A stretch of 64,000 nt of DNA from JBCBKL01 sp038521825 (GCA_038521825.1 JBCBKL010000015.1:1-64000), one strand, 5' to 3'. Counted from the first letter of the stretch, positions 25,295-34,741 are shown. Numbers and translations are program-made. Notes: generated by a model from the sequence alone, not told the origin.

Positions 25295-26164
25295 ATGCAG
25301 TTGGCAGCCGCCGTAACGATGGTGCGGGACGACACGTTTTTCCTCAAGGCGTGGCTGCGGCACTACGGTACGGCATTGGGACGCGAAAACTGCTATGTCG
25401 TCAATCACGGCCGCGGGGCTGATGTGGCGGCACTGGCCGAAGGCTGCAACATCGTCGGCATCCCGGGCGATCCGCACAAGAATTTCGACGTCAAGCGCTG
25501 GAGCTTTCTGAACAATCTCGTGGGGGGGTTGCGGCGCTATTATCGCCACGTGATCGTGGGTGACGTGGATGAGCTGGTCGTCGTCGACCCCGAAGCCGGC
25601 GATCTGCGCGGTTTTCTGGAACAAGCACCGGATGGCCGCGTCTATACGCCTGTGGGCCTTGAAGTGATCCACCGGGTCGATATCGAACCCGACCCGATCA
25701 CCGACTGCATTCTCGGGCCCCGCCGCTATCTCCGCCCGGCGCCGCATTATTCGAAACCCTGCGTGGTCAGTGCCCCGGTCAAGATCGCGCGTGGTGGCCA
25801 TTTCACCCAGTTCTCAAAACTCTTCACGCCGGATGAGCTGTATCTGCTGCATCTGAAATTTTGTGATTTCGGCGTGTATGCGGGGGTGATGGACCGCCGC
25901 AACGCCGTCACCGAAGCTGTGGGTGTTGGCGTCAAGGAAGCAGCCATCGGGCGGCATTGGTTCGCGGAGGCGCGGGGCGAGGACAAGGCTGTTTTCGAGG
26001 CTTTTGCAACGCTTCCGATGGTTGAGGACTTTGATTTCCGGAAGGTCCGCAAGCGGATGCACCGAAGCTTTGGACCCCGGGGGGAGACCGGGTTCTATCA
26101 GTTCGACCGCCCCAATTTCGAGGCTCAATACGTGTTGCCCGAGCGGTTTGTGGGATTGATCTGA
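25295..26164 (+). CDS. family 2-like glycosyltransferase
   Basis: 289-residue soluble enzyme of the GT2-like group with the family of small transferases. The N-terminus is VTMVRDDTFFLKAWLRHY, and the middle VIVGDVDELVVVDP gives the DxD-like acidic cluster at about residues 88-93. Later the RRNAVTEAV region and FRKVRKRMHRSFGP occur. Substrate unknown. Start ATG follows AAAGGGG. Divergent from the sulfotransferase-like gene, with the 64-bp gap likely shared by both promoters. Confidence 0.65.
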   Translation: MQLAAAVTMVRDDTFFLKAWLRHYGTALGRENCYVVNHGRGADVAALAEGCNIVGIPGDPHKNFDVKRWSFLNNLVGGLRRYYRHVIVGDVDELVVVDPEAGDLRGFLEQAPDGRVYTPVGLEVIHRVDIEPDPITDCILGPRRYLRPAPHYSKPCVVSAPVKIARGGHFTQFSKLFTPDELYLLHLKFCDFGVYAGVMDRRNAVTEAVGVGVKEAAIGRHWFAEARGEDKAVFEAFATLPMVEDFDFRKVRKRMHRSFGPRGETGFYQFDRPNFEAQYVLPERFVGLI

Positions 26165-26245
26165 GCAAAGTGGCAGCATGATTTCAGACCGTGCGGCCCG
26201 GCGGCACTGCCCTGGGCGCTAAGAGGCTGCGGTCGTCGTCCACCC

Positions 26246-26713
26246 CTACCGCTTTATCGCCACCTGAAACCGGCCGTCCCCTCGCCTGATCGCGCAGGAT
26301 TGTGGCGTCAGAACAGGCAGCCGAGCACTCGGACTGTCCAAAACCGAATCCGCTGATCCGGCAGGACAGATCGGTATCCGTTCGGGACGGTAGCCCTTGT
26401 CCGCCATGCATTGCCGTTCGATCCGGTCGCGCAAATCTTCGTTCACATCGACCGTGTAGATCCGCCCGGGCCGCCAATATCCGCCTCTTTCGGAGCAATT
26501 GCCCTCACTGTCGCAGCTTTTGCGCCTTGGGACATAGCGATCGGGCCCCTGCCGGATCTCTCGGTCGATCGGGGCCTGCTGCAACGCCAGCACCTCGCAT
26601 TGGGTTGTGGCGCGCTCAAGCGTGTCGTAGGTCACGCCCTCCCGGTAGTAGGTCGAAACCGGGAAACAGCCCCCAAGGATAAGAAGAAGAAAACAAGCGC
26701 TTATGCGAAACAT
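26246..26713 (-). CDS. small secreted lipoprotein
   Basis: 155-residue protein with a lipoprotein signal ending in LLILGGC at about residues 10-16. The mature part has six Cys, a CDSEGNC loop and a C-terminal CAIRRGDGRF. No family was recognised. ATG 26713 chosen; a GTG five codons upstream has a better purine-rich site. Divergent from trkA with about 110 bp between, so it may share a regulatory region but need not share a function. Confidence 0.6.
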   Translation of the reverse strand: MFRISACFLLLILGGCFPVSTYYREGVTYDTLERATTQCEVLALQQAPIDREIRQGPDRYVPRRKSCDSEGNCSERGGYWRPGRIYTVDVNEDLRDRIERQCMADKGYRPERIPICPAGSADSVLDSPSARLPVLTPQSCAIRRGDGRFQVAIKR

Positions 26714-26821
26714 GCTGCAGTTTCGCACGGGGCCGCCCCGCCTGACAATTCAATTGACCGCCATCCGCCCTTCTGTCATGCAGCATATCCGAACCGATGA
26801 CGCTTGGGGAAACGGCAGGCG

Positions 26822-28198
26822 ATGAAGGTCATCATATGCGGCGCCGGTCAGGTTGGTTGGCAGATCGCAAGACACCTTTCTGGTGAGCGTAACGACGTGA
26901 CCGTGGTCGACAATGACCCCGATCTGGTGCGTCGTGCCACGGATACGCTGGATGTGCAGGGGGTGGCGGGCTTTGCCAGCTATCCCGACATTCTTGAGCG
27001 GGCCGGCGCGCGCGATGCGGACATGGTTATTGCGGCGACCTATTCGGACGAGGTCAACATGGTGACCTGCCAGGTGGCCCATTCCGTTTTTGGCGTGAAC
27101 CGCAAGATCGCGCGGCTGCGCAGCCAATCCTATCTTACGGCGATTTATTCCGATCTTTATCGCCGCGACCACATGCCAATCGATGTCGTGATCAGCCCCG
27201 AACGCGAGGTCGCGGCAGCGGCGCTGCAGCGGCTTTCGGCCCCGGCGGCCTTTGACACCGAACAATTCATGGACGGGCAGGCCCACCTGTTGGGCATCAC
27301 CCTGGATGCCGATTGCCCGGTCGTGAACACGCCTCTGCGCCAGCTCACCGATCTATTTTCGACCCTTCGGGTCGTGGTCGTCGCGATCCGGCGCGAGGGC
27401 ACGCTCTTTGCCCCCGAACCCGAAGACCAGTTATTTGTCGGTGATGATTGCTATGTTTTCAGCCATGTCGACGACATCAACAGAACGATGGAAGTATTTG
27501 GCAAAAAACAGAAAAAGCAAGAGCGGATTGTGCTTGTCGGCGGTGGTAACGTCGGCCTTGCCGTTGCGCGCGAGCTCGAGCGGCAGACGAACCGTGTCCG
27601 TGCCAAGGTGATCGAGCGCAACCGCCGATGCGCGGAACTGGCTGCCGAGGCGTTGGAGCGTACGATCGTTCTGAATGGCGACGGTCTCGACGTCGCGCTG
27701 TTGTCCGAAGCGGGTGTGTCGCGTGCCGATGCGATGCTTGCCGTGACCGATGACGACAAAACCAACATGCTGACGGCGGTGCGGGCAAAGTCCGAAGGTT
27801 GTCCTTACGCAATTGCCCTGATCAACGACCCGACGCTGGTACCTATGATGGGGCCGCTGGGCATCGACGCTTACATCAATCCGCGTGCAACGACGGTCAG
27901 TTCGATTCTGCGTCACATTCGGCATGGCCGGGTGCGGGCTGTTTATTCGATCGGCGATGCCGAGGCCGAGGTAATCGAAGCAGAGGTCTTGTCGACGTCG
28001 CCGCTAGCCGGTCAGATGATCGGAGAGGTGGATTTTCCTGAAGGCGTGCTAGTCGGTGCCGTGCGCAAAGGCGAAGAGGTCATCCGCCCGGTCGGTCGCA
28101 CCCGGATCGACGAAGGCGACGTGATCGCCATTTTCGCCTTGGCCAGCGATGTACCCGAGGTGGAGCGGCTGCTGCAGGTCTCCATCGACTTCTTCTGA
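26822..28198 (+). CDS. trkA: Trk system potassium uptake regulator TrkA
   Basis: 458-residue peripheral membrane protein with two RCK units. Each starts with a Rossmann NAD-binding motif: VIICGAGQVGWQIARHL at the N-terminus and IVLVGGGNVGLAVARELE near residue 236, each with a following acidic residue (VVDNDP and VIERNR). It gates TrkH in response to NAD(H) or ATP. Length equals that of E. coli TrkA. The start ATG 26822 follows GGCAGG. It overlaps the trkH start by one base. Confidence 0.95.
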   Translation: MKVIICGAGQVGWQIARHLSGERNDVTVVDNDPDLVRRATDTLDVQGVAGFASYPDILERAGARDADMVIAATYSDEVNMVTCQVAHSVFGVNRKIARLRSQSYLTAIYSDLYRRDHMPIDVVISPEREVAAAALQRLSAPAAFDTEQFMDGQAHLLGITLDADCPVVNTPLRQLTDLFSTLRVVVVAIRREGTLFAPEPEDQLFVGDDCYVFSHVDDINRTMEVFGKKQKKQERIVLVGGGNVGLAVARELERQTNRVRAKVIERNRRCAELAAEALERTIVLNGDGLDVALLSEAGVSRADAMLAVTDDDKTNMLTAVRAKSEGCPYAIALINDPTLVPMMGPLGIDAYINPRATTVSSILRHIRHGRVRAVYSIGDAEAEVIEAEVLSTSPLAGQMIGEVDFPEGVLVGAVRKGEEVIRPVGRTRIDEGDVIAIFALASDVPEVERLLQVSIDFF

Positions 28199-29733
28199 TG
28201 GCCACGCGGCTTGAACGCCGGGGGGGATTGCTGGCGCTGCCGCTTTTCCTTTTGGTTTTCGGCTTCATGTCTGCCGCGATGCTGATCCCGTCGGCCTATG
28301 CATCGATCCTGGGCGAACACAGAACGGCGCAGGCATTTCTCTATTCGGGGATGCTGGGCATGATCATTTTCGGTTTGATCGCGCTGGCCCATGCCGGGCG
28401 CGCCCCGCGACATGGGACATTAGGCCCGCTAATGGCGCTTTTTTGTGCATTCGTGGCCCTGCCCGCGATTCTTGCGGTGCCGTTTTACGAGGGCCTGGGT
28501 ACGACTGTGTACTTTAATGCCTATTTCGAGATGGTCAGTGCCATTACAACGACCGGCGCGACTGTGTTCGAAAATCCTGCCCGTTTGAATGCGCCCCTGC
28601 ACCTCTGGCGTGCGATGGTAGGTTGGTTCGGGGGGCTTTTGATGTGGATCGCCGCGGCAGCCATTCTCGCCCCGCTGAACCTCGGTGGCTTTGAGGTGAC
28701 GGCCCGCGCGCAGCCGGGGCGCAGCGACGGCTCGGACGTTACGATGCGCGCGCCCGAGGTGCGCCAGCGGGTCGCGCGGGCCACGGGCGCGTTGCTTCCC
28801 ATTTACGTCAGCCTGACGATGCTTTTGTGGCTGCTGTTGATCATCGGTGGCGACGTGTCGCTCACGGCGCTCTGCCACGCGATGTCCGTCATGGCGACAT
28901 CAGGTATCTCGCCCGTCGGCGGCATAGAGAACGGCGCCTCGGGTGTGTCCGGCGAGGCGGTCATGTTCCTCTTCATGCTGTTCGCATTGTCGCGCCTGAC
29001 CTTCAGCAGGGACACGGCTGGCGGCGGCGAGGCGGGCCTGTGGGGCGATCCGGAACTGCGCATCGGCCTGTTGATCGTTGTCGCGGTGCCCCTGTTTTTG
29101 TTCTTGCGCCATTGGCTTGGGGCTTTTGACGTAGGCGAAGAGGACAGTCTGGCCGAAGCGCTGAGTGCGCTTTGGGGCGGGTTATTTACCGTTCTATCGT
29201 TTCTTTCCACGACCGGCTTCATTTCGGGCAGCTGGGAGGATGCGCAAAGCTGGTCAGGGCTGGGCACGACCGGTATCCTGCTGATGGCCTTGGCCCTGAT
29301 CGGGGGCGGGGTGGCCACCACGGCAGGCGGCGTTAAGCTGCTGCGGGTGTTTGCCCTTTATCAGAACGGTCTGCGCGAGATGGAGCGATTGGTGCATCCC
29401 TCCTCGGTCAGCGGGGCGGGCAAGATGGGGCGGCGGCTGCAGCGGGACGGGGCCTTTATTGCTTGGATCTTTTTCATGCTTTTCGCCATCTCGATTGCTG
29501 GGATCACTTTGCTTTTGTCATTGATCGGGGTGCCATTCGATACTGCGATGATCATGGCCGTATCCGGCTTGTCGACCACCGGCCCGGTGCTGAGCGTCGC
29601 GGGTGAAGGCGGCATTGCGCTGGCCGCCATGCCCGCTGCGGCAAAAGGCGTCTATATTGGCGCCATGGTGATCGGGCGCCTTGAGACATTGGCGATTATC
29701 GCGCTCCTGACCCCGGATTTGTGGCGCGGCTGA
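28198..29733 (+). CDS. trkH: Trk potassium transporter TrkH
   Basis: 511-residue K+ transporter subunit of the inner membrane. It has the SITTTGAT filter-like repeats of this family (SAITTTGATVFENP near 118, ATSGISPVG near 235, STTGFISG near 340, STTGPVLS near 460), and ten or more hydrophobic segments. Its ATG overlaps the TGA of trkA in TGATG, so translation is coupled. Together with TrkA it imports K+ driven by the proton motive force. Confidence 0.95.
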   Translation: MATRLERRGGLLALPLFLLVFGFMSAAMLIPSAYASILGEHRTAQAFLYSGMLGMIIFGLIALAHAGRAPRHGTLGPLMALFCAFVALPAILAVPFYEGLGTTVYFNAYFEMVSAITTTGATVFENPARLNAPLHLWRAMVGWFGGLLMWIAAAAILAPLNLGGFEVTARAQPGRSDGSDVTMRAPEVRQRVARATGALLPIYVSLTMLLWLLLIIGGDVSLTALCHAMSVMATSGISPVGGIENGASGVSGEAVMFLFMLFALSRLTFSRDTAGGGEAGLWGDPELRIGLLIVVAVPLFLFLRHWLGAFDVGEEDSLAEALSALWGGLFTVLSFLSTTGFISGSWEDAQSWSGLGTTGILLMALALIGGGVATTAGGVKLLRVFALYQNGLREMERLVHPSSVSGAGKMGRRLQRDGAFIAWIFFMLFAISIAGITLLLSLIGVPFDTAMIMAVSGLSTTGPVLSVAGEGGIALAAMPAAAKGVYIGAMVIGRLETLAIIALLTPDLWRG

Positions 29734-29738
29734 TCGCC

Positions 29739-29772
29739 TACGACCATTTGGGGTCGTAACGGACTGTTTTTT
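29739..29772 (+). terminator. possible terminator after trkH
   Basis: TACGACC/GGTCGTA makes a 7-bp stem with a 6-base loop. A run of six T follows after 8 bases, farther than usual, so termination may be partial. Confidence 0.35.
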
Positions 29773-29862
29773 GGGCTGGAATCTTCAATTCCCGCGGGAC
29801 ATACTCGCGCCGACGAGGGGGGCTTGATCCGTAAGCCCAAGCAAGAACAAAGGTGAACCGGC

Positions 29863-30102
29863 ATGGCTTCGGACAGACAGAACCTTCAGGACGCGTTCCT
29901 GAATCATGTGCGTAAGACTAAAGTACCCGTCACGATTTTTTTGATTAATGGTGTGAAATTGCAGGGCGTTATCACTTGGTTTGACAATTTTTGCGTGCTT
30001 CTGCGCCGTGACGGCCAAAGCCAATTGGTGTATAAACACGCCATCTCGACAATCATGCCGAGCCAGCCCATCAGCCTTTATGAAGGTGAAGAGGCCTCTT
30101 GA
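29863..30102 (+). CDS. hfq: RNA chaperone Hfq
   Basis: 79-residue Hfq. The Sm1 motif (FLINGVKLQGVITWFDNFCVLL) and Sm2 motif (LVYKHAISTI) are complete, with the N-terminal QNLQDAFLNHVRKTK conserved. It binds small RNAs and A- or U-rich mRNA as a hexamer. The short C-terminus is typical of Alphaproteobacteria. The hflX start overlaps its stop, as in many proteobacterial hfq-hflX operons. Confidence 0.97.
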   Translation: MASDRQNLQDAFLNHVRKTKVPVTIFLINGVKLQGVITWFDNFCVLLRRDGQSQLVYKHAISTIMPSQPISLYEGEEAS

Positions 30103-31373
30103 ACGATGCCACACCCGCAGCGACCCGCGCCTGGGTCCTGCACCCGGACATTCGAAGCGACGAGACGCGGCGCGACGCGGATTATGCGCTGGCCGAAGCT
30201 GTTGCCTTGGCCTGGGCGCTGCCCGAACTTGAGGTTGTGGGCGAAGAGATCGTGCCGCTGCCGCGCCCGCAGCCGGGCCTTTTGTTCGGTGGCGGCAAGA
30301 TTGATGATCTCAAGACCCGCCTGAAAGAGGCCGAGGTCGAGCTTGTCCTGATCGATGGCCCGGTCACACCCGTGCAACAGCGCAATCTGGAAAAGGCATG
30401 GGGCGTCAAGGTGCTGGATCGGACTGGTCTGATCCTCGAGATCTTCAGCGATCGCGCGGCGACCCGTGAAGGTGTGTTGCAGGTCGAGATGGCCGCACTT
30501 TCCTATCAGCGTACCCGCCTTGTCCGGGCCTGGACACACCTTGAACGGCAGCGGGGTGGCCTCGGGTTTGTCGGTGGTCCGGGTGAGACGCAGATCGAGG
30601 CGGACCGACGCGCGATCGATACCCAACTCGTTCGGCTGCGCCGCCAGCTCGAAAAGGTGGTCAAGACCCGTGCGCTGCATCGTGCGGCGCGGGCCAAGGT
30701 GCCTTATCCCATAGTGGCTCTTGTGGGCTATACAAATGCTGGCAAGTCGACCCTGTTTAATCGCCTGACCGGGGCGGAAGTCATGGCCAAGGACATGCTC
30801 TTTGCCACGCTGGATCCAACGATGCGTCGCGTGAAACTGCCCGATGGCCCTGAGGTGATCCTGTCCGACACGGTTGGGTTTATCAGCGATCTGCCGACGC
30901 AATTGGTCGCTGCCTTTCGCGCCACGCTCGAAGAGGTGCTGGCTGCTGATATCGTCATTCATGTTCGCGACATAAGCCACCCCGAGACCGAAGAGCAGGC
31001 GGCGGATGTCCGGGCGATCCTTGCCGATTTGGGGGTTGAGGAAGGGCGACCGCAATTCGAGGTCTGGAACAAGCTTGACCTTCTCGATCCCGATACCGCC
31101 GAAGCCATGCGGGCCAAGGCGGCCCGCGATCCGCATATCTGGACACTTTCCGCGCTGGAGGGTGAAGGCCTCGACGATCTTTTGGTTGCCATCGCAGCGG
31201 CACTGGAGGGAGAGCGGCGCGAGGAAGACGTGCATCTTAGCTTTGCAGAAGGCAGGCAACGGGCCTGGCTCTTTGACCGCGATCTGGTGCTGAAAGAGCA
31301 TCAGACCGAGGATGGCTTTGATCTGCGGGTGAAATGGAACGCAAAGGACCGAGCCCGGTTCGGCGCATTGTGA
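30099..31373 (+). CDS. hflX: ribosome-associated GTPase HflX
   Basis: 424-residue GTPase that splits or rescues stalled 70S ribosomes. The N-terminal HflX domain includes LLFGGGKIDDL and VLDRTGLILEIF; the glycine-rich GGLGFVGGPGETQIEADRR linker follows near residue 150-168. The G domain has G1 GYTNAGKST, G2/G3 DTVGFI and G4 NKLD. The start is TTG at 30099, overlapping the hfq TGA by three bases; AAGGTGAAGAGG lies upstream, so start and coupling fit. Confidence 0.93.
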   Translation: MNDATPAATRAWVLHPDIRSDETRRDADYALAEAVALAWALPELEVVGEEIVPLPRPQPGLLFGGGKIDDLKTRLKEAEVELVLIDGPVTPVQQRNLEKAWGVKVLDRTGLILEIFSDRAATREGVLQVEMAALSYQRTRLVRAWTHLERQRGGLGFVGGPGETQIEADRRAIDTQLVRLRRQLEKVVKTRALHRAARAKVPYPIVALVGYTNAGKSTLFNRLTGAEVMAKDMLFATLDPTMRRVKLPDGPEVILSDTVGFISDLPTQLVAAFRATLEEVLAADIVIHVRDISHPETEEQAADVRAILADLGVEEGRPQFEVWNKLDLLDPDTAEAMRAKAARDPHIWTLSALEGEGLDDLLVAIAAALEGERREEDVHLSFAEGRQRAWLFDRDLVLKEHQTEDGFDLRVKWNAKDRARFGAL

Positions 31374-31497
31374 TCCGCTTATACCCGGGCCTCTTTTGAC
31401 CAGAGGAACACCTCGTCATAGCGGCTATGCGCCGCGTGACGTTCCCGAAGCGGGTGTTTATATTCAAGGTACCGTCAACACAAAGATCGGCCACCCC

Positions 31498-32451
31498 ATG
31501 CGCGACCTGAAGATCCCCGAACATCGGCACCCTGAAAAGGCGCGGCGTCCGGACAATCCGCAGCCGAAAAAGCCGGATTGGATCCGCGTCAAGGCGCCGG
31601 TCAGCGACGGGTACAAAGAAACCCATCGGATCATGCGGGAAAACAAGCTGGTCACGGTCTGCGAAGAGGCCGGCTGTCCCAATGTCGGTGAATGCTGGAG
31701 CCAGGGCCACGCGACCATGATGATCATGGGCGAGGTCTGCACCCGGGCCTGCACCTTCTGCAACATCGCGACGGGCAAACCGCCCGAGGATCTTGACCCG
31801 TTCGAACCGGGGCGGGTGGCCCATGCGGTCGAGACGCTGAGGCTCAATCACGTTGTTATCACATCCGTCGACCGTGATGACATCGCGGATGGTGGGGCGG
31901 AACACTTTGCCCAGACGATCCGCGCGATCCGCCACCGCAGCCCGGATACGACGATCGAGATTCTGACCCCCGATTTCATCAAGTGCGACCCGGCCGTTCT
32001 GGAGCAGGTGGTCGAGGCGCGGCCGGATGTGTTCAACCACAACCTCGAAACGGTACCGGGGCTTTACCCCGAAGTCCGCCCCGGCGCGCGCTATTTCCAT
32101 TCGTTGCGGCTGTTGCAGCGGGTCAAGGCACTGGATCCGACGATGTTCACCAAGTCTGGCATCATGGTCGGACTTGGCGAGGACCGGCAGGCAGTACTGC
32201 AGGTTATGGACGACATGCGGGCGGCCGATATCGATTTCCTGACCATCGGGCAGTACCTGCAACCCACGCCAAAGCACCATGCGGTGGATCGGTTCGTCAC
32301 CCCCGAAGAGTTCGCCGCCTATGAAAAGGCCGCCTATGGCAAGGGTTTCCTGATGGTTTCAGCCACGCCCTTAACCCGGTCGAGCTATCATGCAGGTGAT
32401 GATTTCGAGCGGCTGCGCTCCGCTCGGCAGGCCCGGCACGCCATGCGCTAA
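31498..32451 (+). CDS. lipA: lipoyl synthase
   Basis: 317-residue radical SAM enzyme that inserts two sulfur atoms into octanoyl groups on lipoyl-dependent proteins. Both Fe-S sites are visible: CEEAGCPNVGEC for the auxiliary cluster and CTRACTFC for the SAM cluster. The C-terminal RSSYHAGDDF has the RSSYHA motif whose Ser ligates the auxiliary cluster. ATG 31498 (MRDLKIPEH) gives the usual length; upstream codons extend into poor sequence. lipB is at 46.1 kb, so the two lipoate genes are not clustered. Confidence 0.96.
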   Translation: MRDLKIPEHRHPEKARRPDNPQPKKPDWIRVKAPVSDGYKETHRIMRENKLVTVCEEAGCPNVGECWSQGHATMMIMGEVCTRACTFCNIATGKPPEDLDPFEPGRVAHAVETLRLNHVVITSVDRDDIADGGAEHFAQTIRAIRHRSPDTTIEILTPDFIKCDPAVLEQVVEARPDVFNHNLETVPGLYPEVRPGARYFHSLRLLQRVKALDPTMFTKSGIMVGLGEDRQAVLQVMDDMRAADIDFLTIGQYLQPTPKHHAVDRFVTPEEFAAYEKAAYGKGFLMVSATPLTRSSYHAGDDFERLRSARQARHAMR

Positions 32452-32572
32452 ACTGCAAAACGCATGATATTCCAAGAAAATCTTTGACAATTCGGTTCCG
32501 AATGGTCCCTTCTCCTGCTGTAGAAGTAACAAAAACACTCTTTTGAGTAACAATTTTGTAACTGGGGGACAT

Positions 32573-34201
32573 ATGCGTTTTAGTAGACTTGTGGCGGCAG
32601 TTTTCGTGCTGACGCCGACCATCGGATTTGGTGCCACGATCTATGACACCAGCACGATGGAGTTCGAAACCAACACACGCCAAAGCATCTGGGGCAGCGG
32701 AAACGCCGTTCGGTATGAGGGCAAGAAGCTTCTGACGCAGAACGTAAATGCGGGCGCGTCGGTCGGTACGATCGTTGGTACGGTGTCGTCCGGTTCTGCG
32801 CCGACAAATCCGCTATGGTTTATCTGGAAAGGCTGCAAGGAGACCGTCAACGTCTTTTGTGGCGATGAGCCGGATCCGAAGCGTAAGACTGTAACGATCG
32901 ACACACGAACCGGCGCAAAGGCTTCGGCGAACCTGAATGGCAAGATCGGTGCCGAGGTGGGTTATCTGCTCGACGGCGGTTCGATTGGCGCTTCGTTCGA
33001 CTACAACGCGCAGGCCCTGGTGCCTGACCGGGGCGAGGTGGGCATCGGTGAAAGCTTTTCGCTGAACCCGACCAGTACCTGGAAAGACGGAGAGATCGAC
33101 ACGCAAAGCCCAACGGCCGAGGCCTATGCCAGTGCCTATGTTGATCTGGACCTCACCGTATCGGGCGAGGCATGTGCCATCGGATTGGGCTGCACATCCG
33201 GCAGCAAGAAGATCATCGATACCGGCCCCAGCACGCAGGAACTGGTGTCGATTGATCCCGGCGGAATCACATTCCTTGATGGCTTTGTGCCCGGGGTCGA
33301 AATCAAGGCGCCGCTCTTTAATCAGACCTCGACGGTCGAGGTGGGCATTTCGCCGCCTCTGACGCCCAAGGTTAGCGTGACCATTACGGAAACCGAGGCC
33401 GACGGGACGCCAAAGACAAACCCGGACGGCACGCCCAAGAAGACCAAGATCGGTGTGTCGATCCCAGTTGGCATCAGCGTCGACGTGGCCGAGGCTTCGA
33501 TCCAGTTCCCGGAGGCGACCGGTTCCGCCGGTCTGTCCGGCAACAAGATCGACCTCGATACCCAGTCAGATTTCGTCAAGGTCTTTGCCGATGTCGATAC
33601 GTTGATCCCAGTCATCCCGCCTGGCGGCGTGAACCTCGAAGTTGGGCCTTTGGGTGTTTCGCTGAACGCCTATGATCTTAAGGTTGGCCCAACGATGGAT
33701 GTCTTTCAGGACTTCGAAGTGACCAGCGATCTTTTCGTCGATTTCCTGTTCGACAAGGATGTCGAAGTTGCTGGGGTTGGTCTGACACGCGGCTGGTCGG
33801 GGCTGTGGGAGAACCTGCCGGACTTCAAAGTGTTCGAACGGACCGTCTTTACGCCGGTGTTCAGCGTGATCTCGGCGCTGACGAACCAGACCGGCCTGAC
33901 TTTTGGTTTCGAGGCGGTCGCAAAGCTGTTCGAAGTCGGTGTAGGCATCGGTCTGGGTCCGATTTCGATTTCGGGCACGCTGGGTCCACTCTTTGAAAAG
34001 TCGATCCCATTTGCCGAGGACTTTGCCTCCATCTCGCTCTTCGACAAGTCGTTCGCGCTGGAAGGCTTTAACGCGGTCCGCGGCGCGAGCTTTGTCGTCG
34101 ATCCAACATCGCCCCCGACGGTGCCGGTCCCGCCTGCGGCGTTTCTCTTTGCGTCCGGGCTGGCGTTGCTGAGGTTTGGGGGCCGCCGCCGCGAGGCTTA
34201 A
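32573..34201 (+). CDS. exported protein with VPLPA-type C-terminal sorting tail
   Basis: 542-residue secreted protein. An N-terminal signal peptide (MRFSRLVAAVFVLTPTIGFGA) is followed by a long Gly/Thr/Asp-rich beta-type region and a C-terminal VPVPPAAFLFASGLALLRFGGRRR. That tail has the VPxPxx motif, a hydrophobic helix and an Arg-rich end, the layout of the exosortase-dependent VPLPA-CTERM signal of Rhodobacterales. No exosortase gene is in the window. The body includes a TETEADGTPKTNPDGTPKK segment. ATG 32573 follows GGGGG. Function unknown, probably surface or biofilm-associated. Two strong hairpins follow the stop. Confidence 0.75.
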   Translation: MRFSRLVAAVFVLTPTIGFGATIYDTSTMEFETNTRQSIWGSGNAVRYEGKKLLTQNVNAGASVGTIVGTVSSGSAPTNPLWFIWKGCKETVNVFCGDEPDPKRKTVTIDTRTGAKASANLNGKIGAEVGYLLDGGSIGASFDYNAQALVPDRGEVGIGESFSLNPTSTWKDGEIDTQSPTAEAYASAYVDLDLTVSGEACAIGLGCTSGSKKIIDTGPSTQELVSIDPGGITFLDGFVPGVEIKAPLFNQTSTVEVGISPPLTPKVSVTITETEADGTPKTNPDGTPKKTKIGVSIPVGISVDVAEASIQFPEATGSAGLSGNKIDLDTQSDFVKVFADVDTLIPVIPPGGVNLEVGPLGVSLNAYDLKVGPTMDVFQDFEVTSDLFVDFLFDKDVEVAGVGLTRGWSGLWENLPDFKVFERTVFTPVFSVISALTNQTGLTFGFEAVAKLFEVGVGIGLGPISISGTLGPLFEKSIPFAEDFASISLFDKSFALEGFNAVRGASFVVDPTSPPTVPVPPAAFLFASGLALLRFGGRRREA

Positions 34202-34207
34202 GAATTC

Positions 34208-34230
34208 GGTCTGCAACACGTTTGCAGACC
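34208..34230. terminator. hairpin directly after the VPLPA-type gene
   Basis: GGTCTGCAA and TTGCAGACC form a perfect 9-bp stem with a 5-base loop, 6 bases past the TAA. No T tract follows, so it may stabilise the transcript end or act with the next hairpin. Confidence 0.5.
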
Positions 34231-34245
34231 TCGAATACCGACTCA

Positions 34246-34285
34246 GGGGGTACGCGCCTGGTTAACAATCAGTGCGTGTACCCCC
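34246..34285. terminator. long second hairpin downstream of the VPLPA-type gene
   Basis: GGGGGTACGCGC and GCGTGTACCCCC make a 12-bp stem with one G-T pair, and CTG/CAG at the loop base can extend it. Only AAACTTATTCT follows, so it is not a classic intrinsic terminator. Confidence 0.5.
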
Positions 34286-34414
34286 AAACTTATTCTACTT
34301 TTAGTTAAATGACGCCGCGTTCGTCACGAGATCACGTGACAGAAATGTGACGTGAAAAAAGCCATACTCTTTTTCATCGCACCAAAGACCATATCGTTTG
34401 AAAAAGAGCCGGAT

Positions 34415-34648
34415 ATGACACCGCAGACCAGAAACACCATCGCGCTTTTGAATGCCGCAGCAAATGGGCTGAGCGCTCAGAAGCATCAGGTCGCTTTGTG
34501 TCATCTCGCGGATGCGATTTCGGCAATTGCAGCGGCCGAAGAAGAAAGCGAACTGCCTACCATTGTTCGCCCCTTCGAACACGCTGTTTTGAGGGAAGAA
34601 GCCAACAGCCTTCACAGGCCCCAGGCCCCTCATCTTCGCGCGGTTTGA
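34415..34648 (+). CDS. small hypothetical protein
   Basis: 77-residue protein starting MTPQTRNTIALLNAAANGLS, rich in Ala and helical, with a Cys-His pair in VALCHLADAISAI. ATG 34415 follows GAGCCGG; a GTG 63 bases upstream would add an unlikely hydrophobic segment. No family recognised. A strong terminator lies about 100 bp downstream on the same strand. Confidence 0.45.
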   Translation: MTPQTRNTIALLNAAANGLSAQKHQVALCHLADAISAIAAAEEESELPTIVRPFEHAVLREEANSLHRPQAPHLRAV

Positions 34649-34741
34649 TATTTTAGATACCCCTCTCCCTCCTGATGCAGGCCGCGCGGAAGGTTTAACT
34701 GCCGGGAACTAAGACCAAAAAAACCACTCACGGCAGAAAGG

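Noticed and set aside
32484..32512. TTGACA upstream of the VPLPA-type gene as a promoter
   Set aside because: A perfect -35 but no -10-like hexamer at 16-18 bases.
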